From: an uncultured Chloroflexaceae bacterium
GTDB taxonomy: Bacteria > Chloroflexota > Chloroflexia > Chloroflexales > Chloroflexaceae
Reading direction: 5' to 3'
DNA length: 6,276 bases
Assembly (NCBI GenBank): GCA_937141995.1
Contig: CAKZQX010000654.1
Span: 1 to 6,276, forward strand
Shown here one piece after another: positions 1-5,761 of the stretch (positions are counted from its first letter, which is position 1; each line of letters opens with the position of its first letter). The translations under genes were made by a program, and so were the position numbers. The notes below the pieces were generated by a model that searched no databases, was not told the origin of the DNA, and saw nothing but the letters and a program-made list of their open reading frames with translations.

Positions 1-855
1 GTGGAGTTGGGCAAACTGCACAGTGGACCGCGCTACACCTACAGCCCGGATGCGATCTACTCGCACCTGGTCTACAGTGCCCGCGCCGCCGATGTACGCG
101 ATGTCCTGGTTGACGGGCACTTTCTCCTGCGTGACCGCGCGCTGCTCACCCTGGATGAGGCGCAGGTGTTGCAGCAGGCCCAAACCATCGCCGACCGGAT
201 CAATCATTTTCTGGCAAGCCGCGAGGCAAATCTGCTCGATAAAATCCTCGCCATTGGTGGCGTGGCGCAGGCTGAGATCTTCGAGATCCAGGTCAAGGCC
301 CATGTCGGCGCGAGTGGTGCAGAACAGGTGGCGCAACTGCTGGCTCATCCCGACATCACCGTCACCAAGGCCAGCGAACGGACACAGTATGACACCTACT
401 TTCTGTTTCACAATGGCGAACGCGAGCGTATCCGCATCCGCGAAGACCACCGGCTCGATCCGGGCGCGCGGCTAGAGCCAAAGTATACCATCACGCTGGT
501 CTTCGAGACGCTACGGGATGAATATGCTTCGGCCATTCTGCTCTCGCGGGCGCGCTATACCGCGCAGGCGGATCACTCGCTCCGTTTCTACCGCGAGTAT
601 TTCCAACCCGATACCGTAATCGATATCGAGAAACGCCGCCGGCGCTGGCGAATTGTGTACAAGGGTGAAGACTTTGCGCTCAACCTGGATACACTGGGGG
701 GCAACCGTACTCCCGGCCCGTATCTGGAAATCAAAAGTCGTACCTGGAGCCGCAAAGATGCTGATGCGCGCGCGCGCATCATCGGCGACCTGCTGGCCCT
801 CTGTGGCCTGGACGAGGGCGCGCTGGTCAAGCAGGAATATATCGAGATGGAATAA
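1..855 (+). CDS. Amidohydrolase C-terminus fused to a CYTH domain (5' partial)
   Basis: The window begins inside this gene: residues 1-80 are the C-terminal end of a TRZ/ATZ-type metal-dependent amidohydrolase (the 5-methylthioadenosine/S-adenosylhomocysteine deaminase and chlorohydrolase group). The signature is YSHLVYSARAADVRDVLVDG followed by LLTLDEAQVL, and the metal-binding catalytic part would lie upstream. The GTG at base 1 is therefore most likely an internal Val codon. After a short linker, residues about 93-282 form a full-length CYTH domain, the triphosphate-tunnel fold of CyaB adenylate cyclases, thiamine triphosphatases and inorganic triphosphatases. Visible elements are E95-I-Q97-V-K99 (family ExExK), YDTYF (130-134), RIRIRED (143-149), KRRRRW (211-216) and YLEIKSRTW (241-249). 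The second Glu of ExExK is Gln here, so activity is uncertain. The reading frame is unbroken from one domain into the other, so the fusion looks genuine. Substrate is unknown; 'adenylate cyclase' would be over-annotation. coaE follows 76 bases downstream on the same strand. Confidence 0.85.
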   Translation: MELGKLHSGPRYTYSPDAIYSHLVYSARAADVRDVLVDGHFLLRDRALLTLDEAQVLQQAQTIADRINHFLASREANLLDKILAIGGVAQAEIFEIQVKAHVGASGAEQVAQLLAHPDITVTKASERTQYDTYFLFHNGERERIRIREDHRLDPGARLEPKYTITLVFETLRDEYASAILLSRARYTAQADHSLRFYREYFQPDTVIDIEKRRRRWRIVYKGEDFALNLDTLGGNRTPGPYLEIKSRTWSRKDADARARIIGDLLALCGLDEGALVKQEYIEME

Positions 856-916
856 TGCGTCATTTTGTAGTCCATACTGCGTTGTGATCGTCATACACAC
901 TATGTGCGCACTGCGC

Positions 917-924
917 AAGAGGAG
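917..924 (+). promoter_or_regulatory. Ribosome binding site of coaE (decides the GTG start)
   Basis: AAGAGGAG lies 7 bases before GTG 932. It is a strong Shine-Dalgarno and settles the start. The in-frame ATG at 902 lies upstream of this site, has no comparable site of its own, and would add ten residues (MCALRKRSHS) that do not look like CoaE. Confidence 0.8.
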
Positions 925-931
925 TCACTCC

Positions 932-1582
932 GTGAAACAACATTCTGACCTCTATCTGATTGGCCTGACGGGTGGAATTGCCTGTGGAAAGAGTACTGTG
1001 CTGGCGATTCTCTCTGCACTGGGAGCCCGCACCATTGATGCTGACCGGGTGACGCACCGGGTACAGCAACCGGGCAAACCAGTTTATAAGCAGATTGTCG
1101 CTGCATTCGGCACTAATGTGCTTACCCGTCCGGGCGGTCCCATTGATCGGCGCAAACTGGGCGATCAGGTCTTTAGTGACAAGACCGCGCTTCAGCAGTT
1201 GGAGAAGATCGTCCATCCCGCCGTACGAACCGAGATTGGCGAATGGCTGGAGCAAGTCGCGCATGGGAGTGGACATGGTAGCCGTGAGCAACCTCTGGAT
1301 CGACCGGTTGCGGTGATCGACGCCATTAAACTGCTTGAGTCAACCTGGGCCGAGCAGTGTGACTCAATCTGGGTCGTGACATGTACCGAGGAACAGCAGG
1401 TCGAGCGCCTGGTACAGACCCGGGGCATGAGTGAAACCGAGGCTCGCCGGCGGGTTGCCGCGCAACCGCCCCAATCCAACCGACTGGCGCATGCCGACGT
1501 GGTTATTGACAACAGCGGCACCCAGGACAAAACCCGCGCCCAGATCGAAGCAGCCTGGGCCAAGATCATCGGGCGTCCATAG
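932..1582 (+). CDS. coaE: Dephospho-CoA kinase CoaE
   Basis: CoaE catalyses the last step of coenzyme A synthesis in the cytoplasm, the ATP-dependent phosphorylation of the 3'-hydroxyl of dephospho-CoA. The product is 216 residues, slightly longer than the usual length of about 200. Visible family marks are the P-loop G14-GIAC-GKST22, IDADRVTH (35-42), which is the conserved DAD substrate-site motif, IVHPAV (93-98), and the lid and C-terminal signature with R164, RRRVAAQ (172-178) and DVVIDNSGT (189-197). The usual PLLFE segment reads IDAIKLLES (129-137), preceded by a Gly/His/Ser-rich insert at about 110-120. The start is GTG 932, chosen from its Shine-Dalgarno. The gene follows the amidohydrolase-CYTH gene by 76 bases on the same strand, so co-transcription is possible, but nothing links the two functionally. 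It converges on the histidine kinase gene. Confidence 0.95.
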   Translation: MKQHSDLYLIGLTGGIACGKSTVLAILSALGARTIDADRVTHRVQQPGKPVYKQIVAAFGTNVLTRPGGPIDRRKLGDQVFSDKTALQQLEKIVHPAVRTEIGEWLEQVAHGSGHGSREQPLDRPVAVIDAIKLLESTWAEQCDSIWVVTCTEEQQVERLVQTRGMSETEARRRVAAQPPQSNRLAHADVVIDNSGTQDKTRAQIEAAWAKIIGRP

Positions 1583-1682
1583 CGTATCCAGCGAAATGCA
1601 GGTGTAACAGCAGTGGCTCGGCACCCTGACCATGCCGCGTGAAACCGCAGTATTGACAGGTAAACTGACCTGGAATCGGGTT

Positions 1683-1711
1683 GCCGGACCACGGCTGAAC
1701 CGTGTGCCGGC
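1683..1711. terminator. Stem-loop between convergent coaE and histidine kinase genes
   Basis: Arms GCCGGACCACGG and CCGTGTGCCGGC pair at 10 of 12 positions, with a two-base internal mismatch, around the loop CTGAA. The stem ends exactly where the histidine kinase stop codon begins (1712-1714). Its place between two converging genes fits a two-way transcription stop. There is no clear T-run on either side, so it is not a textbook Rho-independent terminator. The rest of the gap (1583-1682) shows nothing recognisable. Confidence 0.45.
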
Positions 1712-4222
1712 TCAGTTCGGTTTGCCTCCACTAGTCCTATCCAGGTATGCTTCTATTATTCGAACCACGTCTCTCAGGCGCACAGGTTTACTCAGATAGG
1801 CATTCGCCCCGGCCTTCAGACAGCGTTCCTCATCACCGGGCATTGCCAGCGCAGTCAAGGCAATAATCGGCGTATTACACAGCATAGCACGGATTTGCCG
1901 AATAGCTTCCAGGCCGTCTATGCGGGGCATCTGGATATCCATCAAAATCAGGTCGGGTGATTCCTCGACGGTGCGCTGGATGGCTTCTACACCATTCCGT
2001 GCCACACTAACCTGATAACTATGCACATGCAAGTACTCCGAAAGCATCTCGATAGTCGTCTCATTATCATCAGCGAGCAAAATGCGTGGTATGTTCTCCG
2101 GAACTGCTGTTTCGGGCACAACAACCAGAGCGGTGGATGGTGTCGCCGGATGTCCGGGAAAGATTGTGGTAATCACCGCCTGGAGTTGCGCGCGGGAGAT
2201 CGGTTTCACCAGAGAGGCGACTGCCCCCAGTGCCTCGGCCTGTTTCGGCTCATCTATAACCGAGACTACGACAACCGGAATATGCTGCGTACGCGGATCG
2301 GCTTTGAGGGCTTGTAATATTGACCAGCCCGAGATATCATTCAGCAGAATATCCAGGAGAATAATATCCGGCTTAATATCAAGTGCCTGATTGACGGCGT
2401 CACGACCGCGTGTGGAAATAACCGACTGCATACTCATTTCGCTCAGGTAGCGAGCGATCTGATCGGCGGCGGTAAGCGAGTCCTCGATAACCAGCGCCCA
2501 GTGCGGCACATCATCGGAAGCCGGGGCAGCCGGAGTTGCCGGGGCAGCCGGGGAAGTTACGGAGTGGACAGACGTCAAGCGGGGGAGGGTAATGGTGAAG
2601 CGACTACCCTGGCCGACCTCACTCGCAACCGCAACACTGCCGCCATGCATCTCTGCCAACCGCATTACCAATGACAACCCCAGTCCAGTGCCGTCATGCC
2701 GGCGGTTCAGCCCACCATCAATCTGCGAAAAGGGTTTGAACAGCCGCTCCAGATGTTCCGGTGCAATGCCGATCCCCGTATCCCACACAGTAAAGTACAC
2801 CTGATTATGTTCAGTATCCGTTGTCACCTCCAGGCCAATCTGCCCGCCTTCCGGCGTAAACTTGACAGCGTTACTCAACAGGTTGACCAGGATCTGTTTC
2901 AGGCGGCGCTCATCAGCCTGCATTGAGGGAACATTCATCTGGAACGACTCGATAACGCGCAGGTTCTTCTTCTGGGCAACCTGTTTGATCATCCGCAGAC
3001 TGGCCTGGCAGACGAATTCAATGGCGACATCGTCAAGCAATAACTCCTCACGCCCGGCCTCAATTTTTGCCAGATCCAGAATATCGTTGATCAGTGTCAG
3101 TAAGTGCCGTCCACTCTCCTCGATGGTTTGTAACGAAAAATGCTGTTTCTCGGTGAGTTTGCCGTACACCTCTTCTTGCAGCGCTTCGGATAACCCCAGG
3201 ACAGCGTTGAGTGGTGTACGTAGTTCGTGGCTCATATTTGCCAGAAACTCATCTTTGGCCCGTACGGCCCGCGCCAGTTCCGCATTGGATAAGCTTAACT
3301 CGGATGTACGTTCGGCCACGCGCTGCGTCAGTATGGCCCGCTCGGTCTGGAGTGCGGCCTCGGCCTGTTTGCGTTCGGTAATGTCGGTTGCAATCCCCCC
3401 GATAGCGATGATTTGCCCATGCAGATCATAGATCGGAAACTTTATCGTGAGGTACGTATGCAGCCCATCGTCAAGGGGGACTTCCTCTTCAAACTCAATC
3501 GCTGTGCCAGTCATGACAATGCGCTGGTCATTGGAGCGTACTTGCATAACAAGCTCACCGTTACTTGAAAACAGATCTTGATCGGTTTTGCCCATGAATG
3601 CTTCGATAGGGATGTGCATGAGCATTGCCAGTTGCTCGTTGACCAGCAGATAGCGCCCCTCTAGATCTTTAGCAAAAACCACGGCGGGTGAGTAGTTGAG
3701 AAATCCCTGCAGAAATGCCTGGCTTGCACGCAGGGCCGCTTCTTCCTGAACCCGCGCGGCAATATTCTGTACAAGCGAGAGTGCCGATACCAGATGTCCG
3801 TCGGCATCGTAGAATGCGGCACTGTACCATTCACAGGGGATTACCACGCCATTGCGGGTCAAGTTCCGATTAGACATACAAGCATACTGCGCTGTCCCAT
3901 CAAGCAGGCGCGTTACAATAGTTGCCACAGACTCCTGATCTTCCGGGTAGACCAGATTCAACTCATTCCAATACTTCCCAATCACTTCATCGGCCCGCCA
4001 ACCAAAGAATGTTTCTGCCTGTTGGGACCAGTGCTGTACCCGGAAATCCTGGTCCCACTCGATAACGGCCAGCGGGAGTTCCTGTAGGTAGAACCAGGAC
4101 TGATGCTGCATATCACCGTAATGCTCAACTGTATTAAGGTGCTGGTATAACCGGGCGTTCTCTATGCGGAGTTGGGCAATTTCTGCCTGTAATTGTTCTA
4201 TGGTTACTGCATTGACACTCAT
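1712..4222 (-). CDS. Soluble hybrid histidine kinase, PAS-PAS-HisKA-HATPase-REC-REC
   Basis: This 836-residue hybrid sensor kinase should autophosphorylate on His and pass the phosphate to attached receiver domains. In order from ATG 4222: a short N-terminal coiled coil (about 6-30); PAS 1 (about 43-158); PAS 2 (about 167-285, ending GIATDITERKQ); a helical linker; HisKA with FLANMSHELRTPLN, phospho-acceptor H332; HATPase_c with N box NLLSNAVKF (N451), G1 DTGIGI (481-486) and G2 GTGLGL (511-516); an Ala/Pro linker (about 555-572); REC 1 (E580, D581, phospho-site D624, S654, K673); REC 2 (D718, D719, D762, T790, K812). No signal peptide or membrane segment is visible, so it should sense a cytoplasmic cue through the PAS domains; the ligand cannot be told. 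There is no HPt domain and no neighbouring response regulator, so its output partner is elsewhere. ATG 4222 is preferred to the in-frame TTG 4234 because GGAG lies 6 bases before it. All catalytic residues are present. Confidence 0.95.
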   Translation of the reverse strand: MSVNAVTIEQLQAEIAQLRIENARLYQHLNTVEHYGDMQHQSWFYLQELPLAVIEWDQDFRVQHWSQQAETFFGWRADEVIGKYWNELNLVYPEDQESVATIVTRLLDGTAQYACMSNRNLTRNGVVIPCEWYSAAFYDADGHLVSALSLVQNIAARVQEEAALRASQAFLQGFLNYSPAVVFAKDLEGRYLLVNEQLAMLMHIPIEAFMGKTDQDLFSSNGELVMQVRSNDQRIVMTGTAIEFEEEVPLDDGLHTYLTIKFPIYDLHGQIIAIGGIATDITERKQAEAALQTERAILTQRVAERTSELSLSNAELARAVRAKDEFLANMSHELRTPLNAVLGLSEALQEEVYGKLTEKQHFSLQTIEESGRHLLTLINDILDLAKIEAGREELLLDDVAIEFVCQASLRMIKQVAQKKNLRVIESFQMNVPSMQADERRLKQILVNLLSNAVKFTPEGGQIGLEVTTDTEHNQVYFTVWDTGIGIAPEHLERLFKPFSQIDGGLNRRHDGTGLGLSLVMRLAEMHGGSVAVASEVGQGSRFTITLPRLTSVHSVTSPAAPATPAAPASDDVPHWALVIEDSLTAADQIARYLSEMSMQSVISTRGRDAVNQALDIKPDIILLDILLNDISGWSILQALKADPRTQHIPVVVVSVIDEPKQAEALGAVASLVKPISRAQLQAVITTIFPGHPATPSTALVVVPETAVPENIPRILLADDNETTIEMLSEYLHVHSYQVSVARNGVEAIQRTVEESPDLILMDIQMPRIDGLEAIRQIRAMLCNTPIIALTALAMPGDEERCLKAGANAYLSKPVRLRDVVRIIEAYLDRTSGGKPN
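2521..2556. repeat. Two-copy tandem repeat coding for the Ala/Pro linker of the kinase
   Basis: CCGGGGCAGCCGG occurs at 2521-2533 and again at 2539-2551, an 18-base period. Read on the minus strand it encodes the PAAPAT/PAAPAS stretch between the HATPase and the first receiver domain. It is in frame, so copy-number change would lengthen or shorten a flexible linker without breaking the protein. Confidence 0.75.
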
Positions 4223-4228
4223 AAAAGT

Positions 4229-4232
4229 CTCC
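4229..4232 (-). promoter_or_regulatory. Ribosome binding site of the histidine kinase gene
   Basis: On the minus strand GGAG lies 6 bases before ATG 4222. The alternative TTG at 4234 overlaps this site immediately upstream and has no such motif at a suitable distance, so the ATG is the likely start. Confidence 0.65.
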
Positions 4233-4298
4233 AACTACTCAAGACAGAACCAGGCAAGTTATACGGGTAGAAGTGAGTGGTTGTAGTTGTGTGGTTCT

Positions 4299-4327
4299 AT
4301 ACTACTTATATGACTCACCCATCTGAA
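4299..4327 (-). promoter_or_regulatory. Candidate promoter of the histidine kinase gene
   Basis: On the minus strand TTCAGA (4327-4322) and TAGTAT (4304-4299) are separated by 17 bases; each matches 4 of 6 sigma-70 consensus positions. TATAAG and TATAGA nearby are alternative -10 elements. A small inverted repeat, TCACC/GGTGA (4315-4319 and 4330-4334), overlaps the proposed -35. The match is weak, and it was chosen mainly because this AT-rich patch is the best candidate upstream of the gene. Confidence 0.3.
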
Positions 4328-4570
4328 CAGGTGAACTAGTGAGACAAAGGAGAAAGCTGTTTATGTAAGTACAATGTTAGTCATTATACCGTAACTTCGT
4401 TCATAAAACCACCATCTCATAGTCAATCGATCTGATTCGCAGCGGTAAAAGAGAACGGCAATGGGAAATCAGTTTCATGCATTGGGAGGATGAGAAGCCA
4501 ATGATGCAAACACGCTACAGCGTTCTTCCCTTCTTACCTCCCGCCGTCCGCGCCCACGAAGAGCAGACGC

Positions 4571-4818
4571 TGGGAGCGGGTGACGGCGGGTACGGTGATG
4601 TTGGTGGGATTGCAGGCGGGTTACTCCGCGCCGGCAACGCATGCTGCTGGAGGTTACACCACGGCAATGGCCGCCGGCAGCACCACTCTGCCGGCGCCGC
4701 TGACCTCGGCACTGCTGGCCTGGTGACTCTTTGACGAACCGCTGGGACCGCTGGGACTGCTCGGCGGGCGCTACTGCTGGGGGCGATGTTGCTGCTGTAC
4801 CTGACGGCGCGGCGGTAG
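4571..4818 (+). pseudogene. EamA/DMT-type transporter remnant, C-terminal end
   Basis: Read with two repairs, this stretch gives the end of a membrane protein resembling the last two helices of an EamA/DMT family transporter. It reads PLTSALLAW, a TGA stop at 4724-4726 in place of one residue, then LFDEPLGPLGLLGG. A one-base loss near 4766-4768 follows, then GALLLGAMLLLYLTARR and the stop TAG 4816-4818. The helix - (F)DEPLG - glycine-rich helix - basic end pattern is typical of the second EamA repeat. The upstream part (TVMLVGLQAGYS, around 4592-4627) may be an earlier helix. The N-terminal helices are missing. One nonsense codon, one frameshift and the lost front together argue for a dead gene. 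Its end meets the ATPase remnant tail to tail. The family call rests on a short segment; pseudogene status is surer than family. Confidence 0.55.
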
Positions 4819-5293
4819 TGTGGTATAGGCTTCGCGCTGCTCACTTTCCGCCAGGACAAATAGTCCGTTCGCGTCAGCCGCCTGGCAAATAATCGGACTA
4901 TGGGTCGTGACCAGGAACTGTATCTTTGGGAAGCTGCGCTTCAGCCAGAAGCTGATCTCGCGCTGCCATTCCGGGTGCAGGTGAGCATCAACTTCGTCAA
5001 TCAGCACTACACCGCTACGGTTCATAGACAGATGCCCGTTCGTATCATGGACAGCCAGTCCGTTGATAATGTAGGCGTTGAGCAGGTGGTGAATGAGGTC
5101 CGACACCAGGGCGAGCAATACCGTTGCGATCAACCAGCCAGAGACCATCCGAGTCAACCCGTACGACACGGATCTGGTTCGGCATCAAGTCATCGTTAAG
5201 CAATGTCATAAGTAACTCGAGTTGATCACCTTCCGCTTTCCGGTTCTCCAGTTCCCTGAATTTTAGTTCAGCAGTCAGGTGTCGGTCTCGGCT
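4771..5293 (-). pseudogene. AAA/ABC-type ATPase remnant, internally deleted and truncated at both ends
   Basis: Two minus-strand frames carry parts of one ATP-binding protein of the OLD/SMC-like AAA group. Fragment A (5293 to about 5120) reads LLNDDLMPNQIRVVRVDSDG followed by LWLVDRNG. Fragment B, in another frame from about 5128, reads TVLLALVSDLIHHLL, the Walker B and D-loop segment GVVLIDEVDAHLHPEWQ, then FLVTTHSP with the switch His, and QAADANGLFVLAE. In relatives a conserved SDGYR-type signature lies between the two fragments. It is absent here, so an internal deletion with frameshift best explains the junction near 5119-5128. The N-terminal half with Walker A is missing: a TAG (5294-5296) stops the frame just before the tRNA terminator hairpin. 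Similarity also ends near 4822, and the last codons only read antisense through the transporter remnant. Such ATPases often belong to phage-defence or mobile modules, but nothing here shows which. Confidence 0.75.
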
Positions 5294-5317
5294 CTATGCA
5301 GAACAGGAAACCACGCA

Positions 5318-5353
5318 AGAACGCGGAAGAACTTTTTCGTTCTTCCGCGTTCT
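5318..5353 (-). terminator. Terminator hairpin of the tRNA-Ile/tRNA-Ala unit
   Basis: A perfect 15-bp inverted repeat (arms 5318-5332 and 5339-5353, AGAACGCGGAAGAAC and its complement) encloses a 6-base loop. It begins 12 bases beyond the CCA end of tRNA-Ala. On the minus strand the stem is followed by a modestly T-rich stretch rather than a clean T-run. Position and stability make it the likely end of the tRNA transcript. Confidence 0.7.
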
Positions 5354-5365
5354 GATGGGCTATGC

Positions 5366-5441
5366 TGGTGGAGCGAAGGAGACTCGAACTCCTGACCCCC
5401 TGCGTGCAAAGCAGGTGCTCTCCCAACTGAGCTACCGCCCC
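5366..5441 (-). tRNA. tRNA-Ala (anticodon UGC), CCA encoded
   Basis: The minus strand folds into a full cloverleaf. The acceptor GGGGCGG pairs with the 3' TCGCTCC, using two G-U pairs. The D stem is GCTC/GAGC, the anticodon stem CCTGC/GCAGG holds the loop TTTGCAC (anticodon TGC), and the T arm is AGGAG-TTCGAGT-CTCCT. The discriminator base is A at 5369 and the genome encodes CCA at 5368-5366. It is the second gene of the unit, 55 bases after tRNA-Ile, and has no separate promoter that I can see. Confidence 0.97.
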
Positions 5442-5449
5442 AACACAAC

Positions 5450-5482
5450 GGTAGATTGCGGATGATCAATCCGCAATCTACC
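5450..5482 (-). other. Perfect hairpin between the two tRNA genes
   Basis: A perfect 14-bp inverted repeat (arms 5450-5463 and 5469-5482, containing GTAGATTGCGGAT and its complement) with loop GATCA fills most of the 55-base spacer. It starts 14 bases after the CCA end of tRNA-Ile. It has no T-run. It could be an RNA processing signal or a partial terminator that sets the Ile to Ala ratio; which of these cannot be told from sequence. Confidence 0.75.
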
Positions 5483-5496
5483 TGATTGCTTCCCTA

Positions 5497-5573
5497 TGGT
5501 GGGCGCACCTGGACTCGAACCAGGGACCTCAATCTTATCAGGATTGCGCTCTAACCAACTGAGCTATGCGCCC
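5497..5573 (-). tRNA. tRNA-Ile (anticodon GAU), CCA encoded
   Basis: The minus strand folds into a full cloverleaf. The acceptor GGGCGCA pairs perfectly with TGCGCCC. The D arm is GCTCAGTTGGTTAGAGC, the anticodon stem CAATC/GATTG holds the loop CTGATAA (anticodon GAT), and the T arm is CCTGG-TTCGAGT-CCAGG. The discriminator is A at 5500 and CCA is encoded at 5499-5497. It is the first gene of the unit; its 5' end lies 17 bases after the -10 box. Confidence 0.97.
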
Positions 5574-5589
5574 GTCTCACACTCGCGGG

Positions 5590-5619
5590 ATTATAACATG
5601 TGTCTCAGGGGGTTGTCAA
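5590..5619 (-). promoter_or_regulatory. Consensus sigma-70 promoter of the tRNA unit
   Basis: On the minus strand TTGACA (5619-5614) and TATAAT (5595-5590) both match consensus in full. The spacer is 18 bases and ends in TGT, an extended -10 (TGn). Transcription would start near 5583, about 10 bases before mature tRNA-Ile. The start region is GC-rich (CCCGCG right after the -10), which resembles a stringent discriminator; that regulatory reading is inference. Confidence 0.9.
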
Positions 5620-5628
5620 GGGATTTGA

Positions 5629-5661
5629 CGACATACCCCCGACATATGCGCGATATGCGGT
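5629..5661. repeat. Three 11-base-spaced repeats between divergent promoters
   Basis: CGACATACCCC, CGACATATGCG and CGATATGCGGT follow one another at 5629, 5640 and 5651. The shared core CGAYATR recurs once per helical turn, so all copies face the same side. The second and third copies also form the palindrome CATAT-GCGCG-ATATG (5643-5657). The block begins 9 bases upstream of the tRNA -35 box and about 40 bases before the possible fabL -10. It may bind a regulator, but the copies are short and chance cannot be excluded. Confidence 0.4.
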
Positions 5662-5701
5662 TCGCAAATGGCTGCAACGCAACCACACTCCAGACTTGCG
5701 G

Positions 5702-5707
5702 TACAAT
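5702..5707 (+). promoter_or_regulatory. Possible -10 box for the fabL-like gene
   Basis: TACAAT matches 5 of 6 positions of the -10 consensus and lies 54 bases before the ATG. No good -35 is seen 16-18 bases further upstream, so the promoter would be weak or helped by an activator. Confidence 0.35.
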
Positions 5708-5761
5708 AGCGCGGGAGAATTTCCTTCCGGTTATGTGATGTGTCGTCCACGAGGGGAATAC

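Larger units (their letters stand above)
4223..4570. other. Intergenic region upstream of the kinase; no intact gene
   Basis: The first half (to about 4440) is AT-rich, holds the kinase's probable promoter, and has no coding signal. From 4484 a good Shine-Dalgarno (GGGAGGA) stands 10 bases before the paired start codons ATGATG at 4501/4504. The frame that opens there begins MMQTRYSVLPFLPP and runs to a stop at 4734, but from about 4571 it crosses the transporter remnant in a different frame. The first 25 or so codons could be the surviving N-terminus of a lost gene; I do not recognise them. I do not call this ORF a gene. Confidence 0.5.

Noticed and set aside
1..855. Calling gene 1 a class IV adenylate cyclase
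   Set aside because: The CYTH fold covers cyclases and several triphosphatases, and the ExExK motif is altered; fold membership is supported but that activity is not.
1192..1731. Long minus-strand ORF opposite coaE (and others at 511-918, 860-1291)
   Set aside because: They lie antisense to coaE or to the CYTH gene, have no recognisable motifs or ribosome site, and show the Arg/Ser-rich composition of shadow frames.
2862..3431. 189-codon plus-strand ORF inside the histidine kinase gene
   Set aside because: It is antisense to conserved kinase and PAS coding sequence and resembles no known protein; it is a shadow frame.
4223..4500. Riboswitch or small RNA upstream of the histidine kinase
   Set aside because: Only short inverted repeats (5-bp arms) are present; no extended conserved-looking fold can be drawn.
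4501..5573. Integrated mobile element bounded by tRNA att repeats
   Set aside because: The 3' ends of both tRNAs were compared by eye with the decayed zone and no direct repeat beyond a few bases was found; there is no integrase, transposase or terminal inverted repeat.
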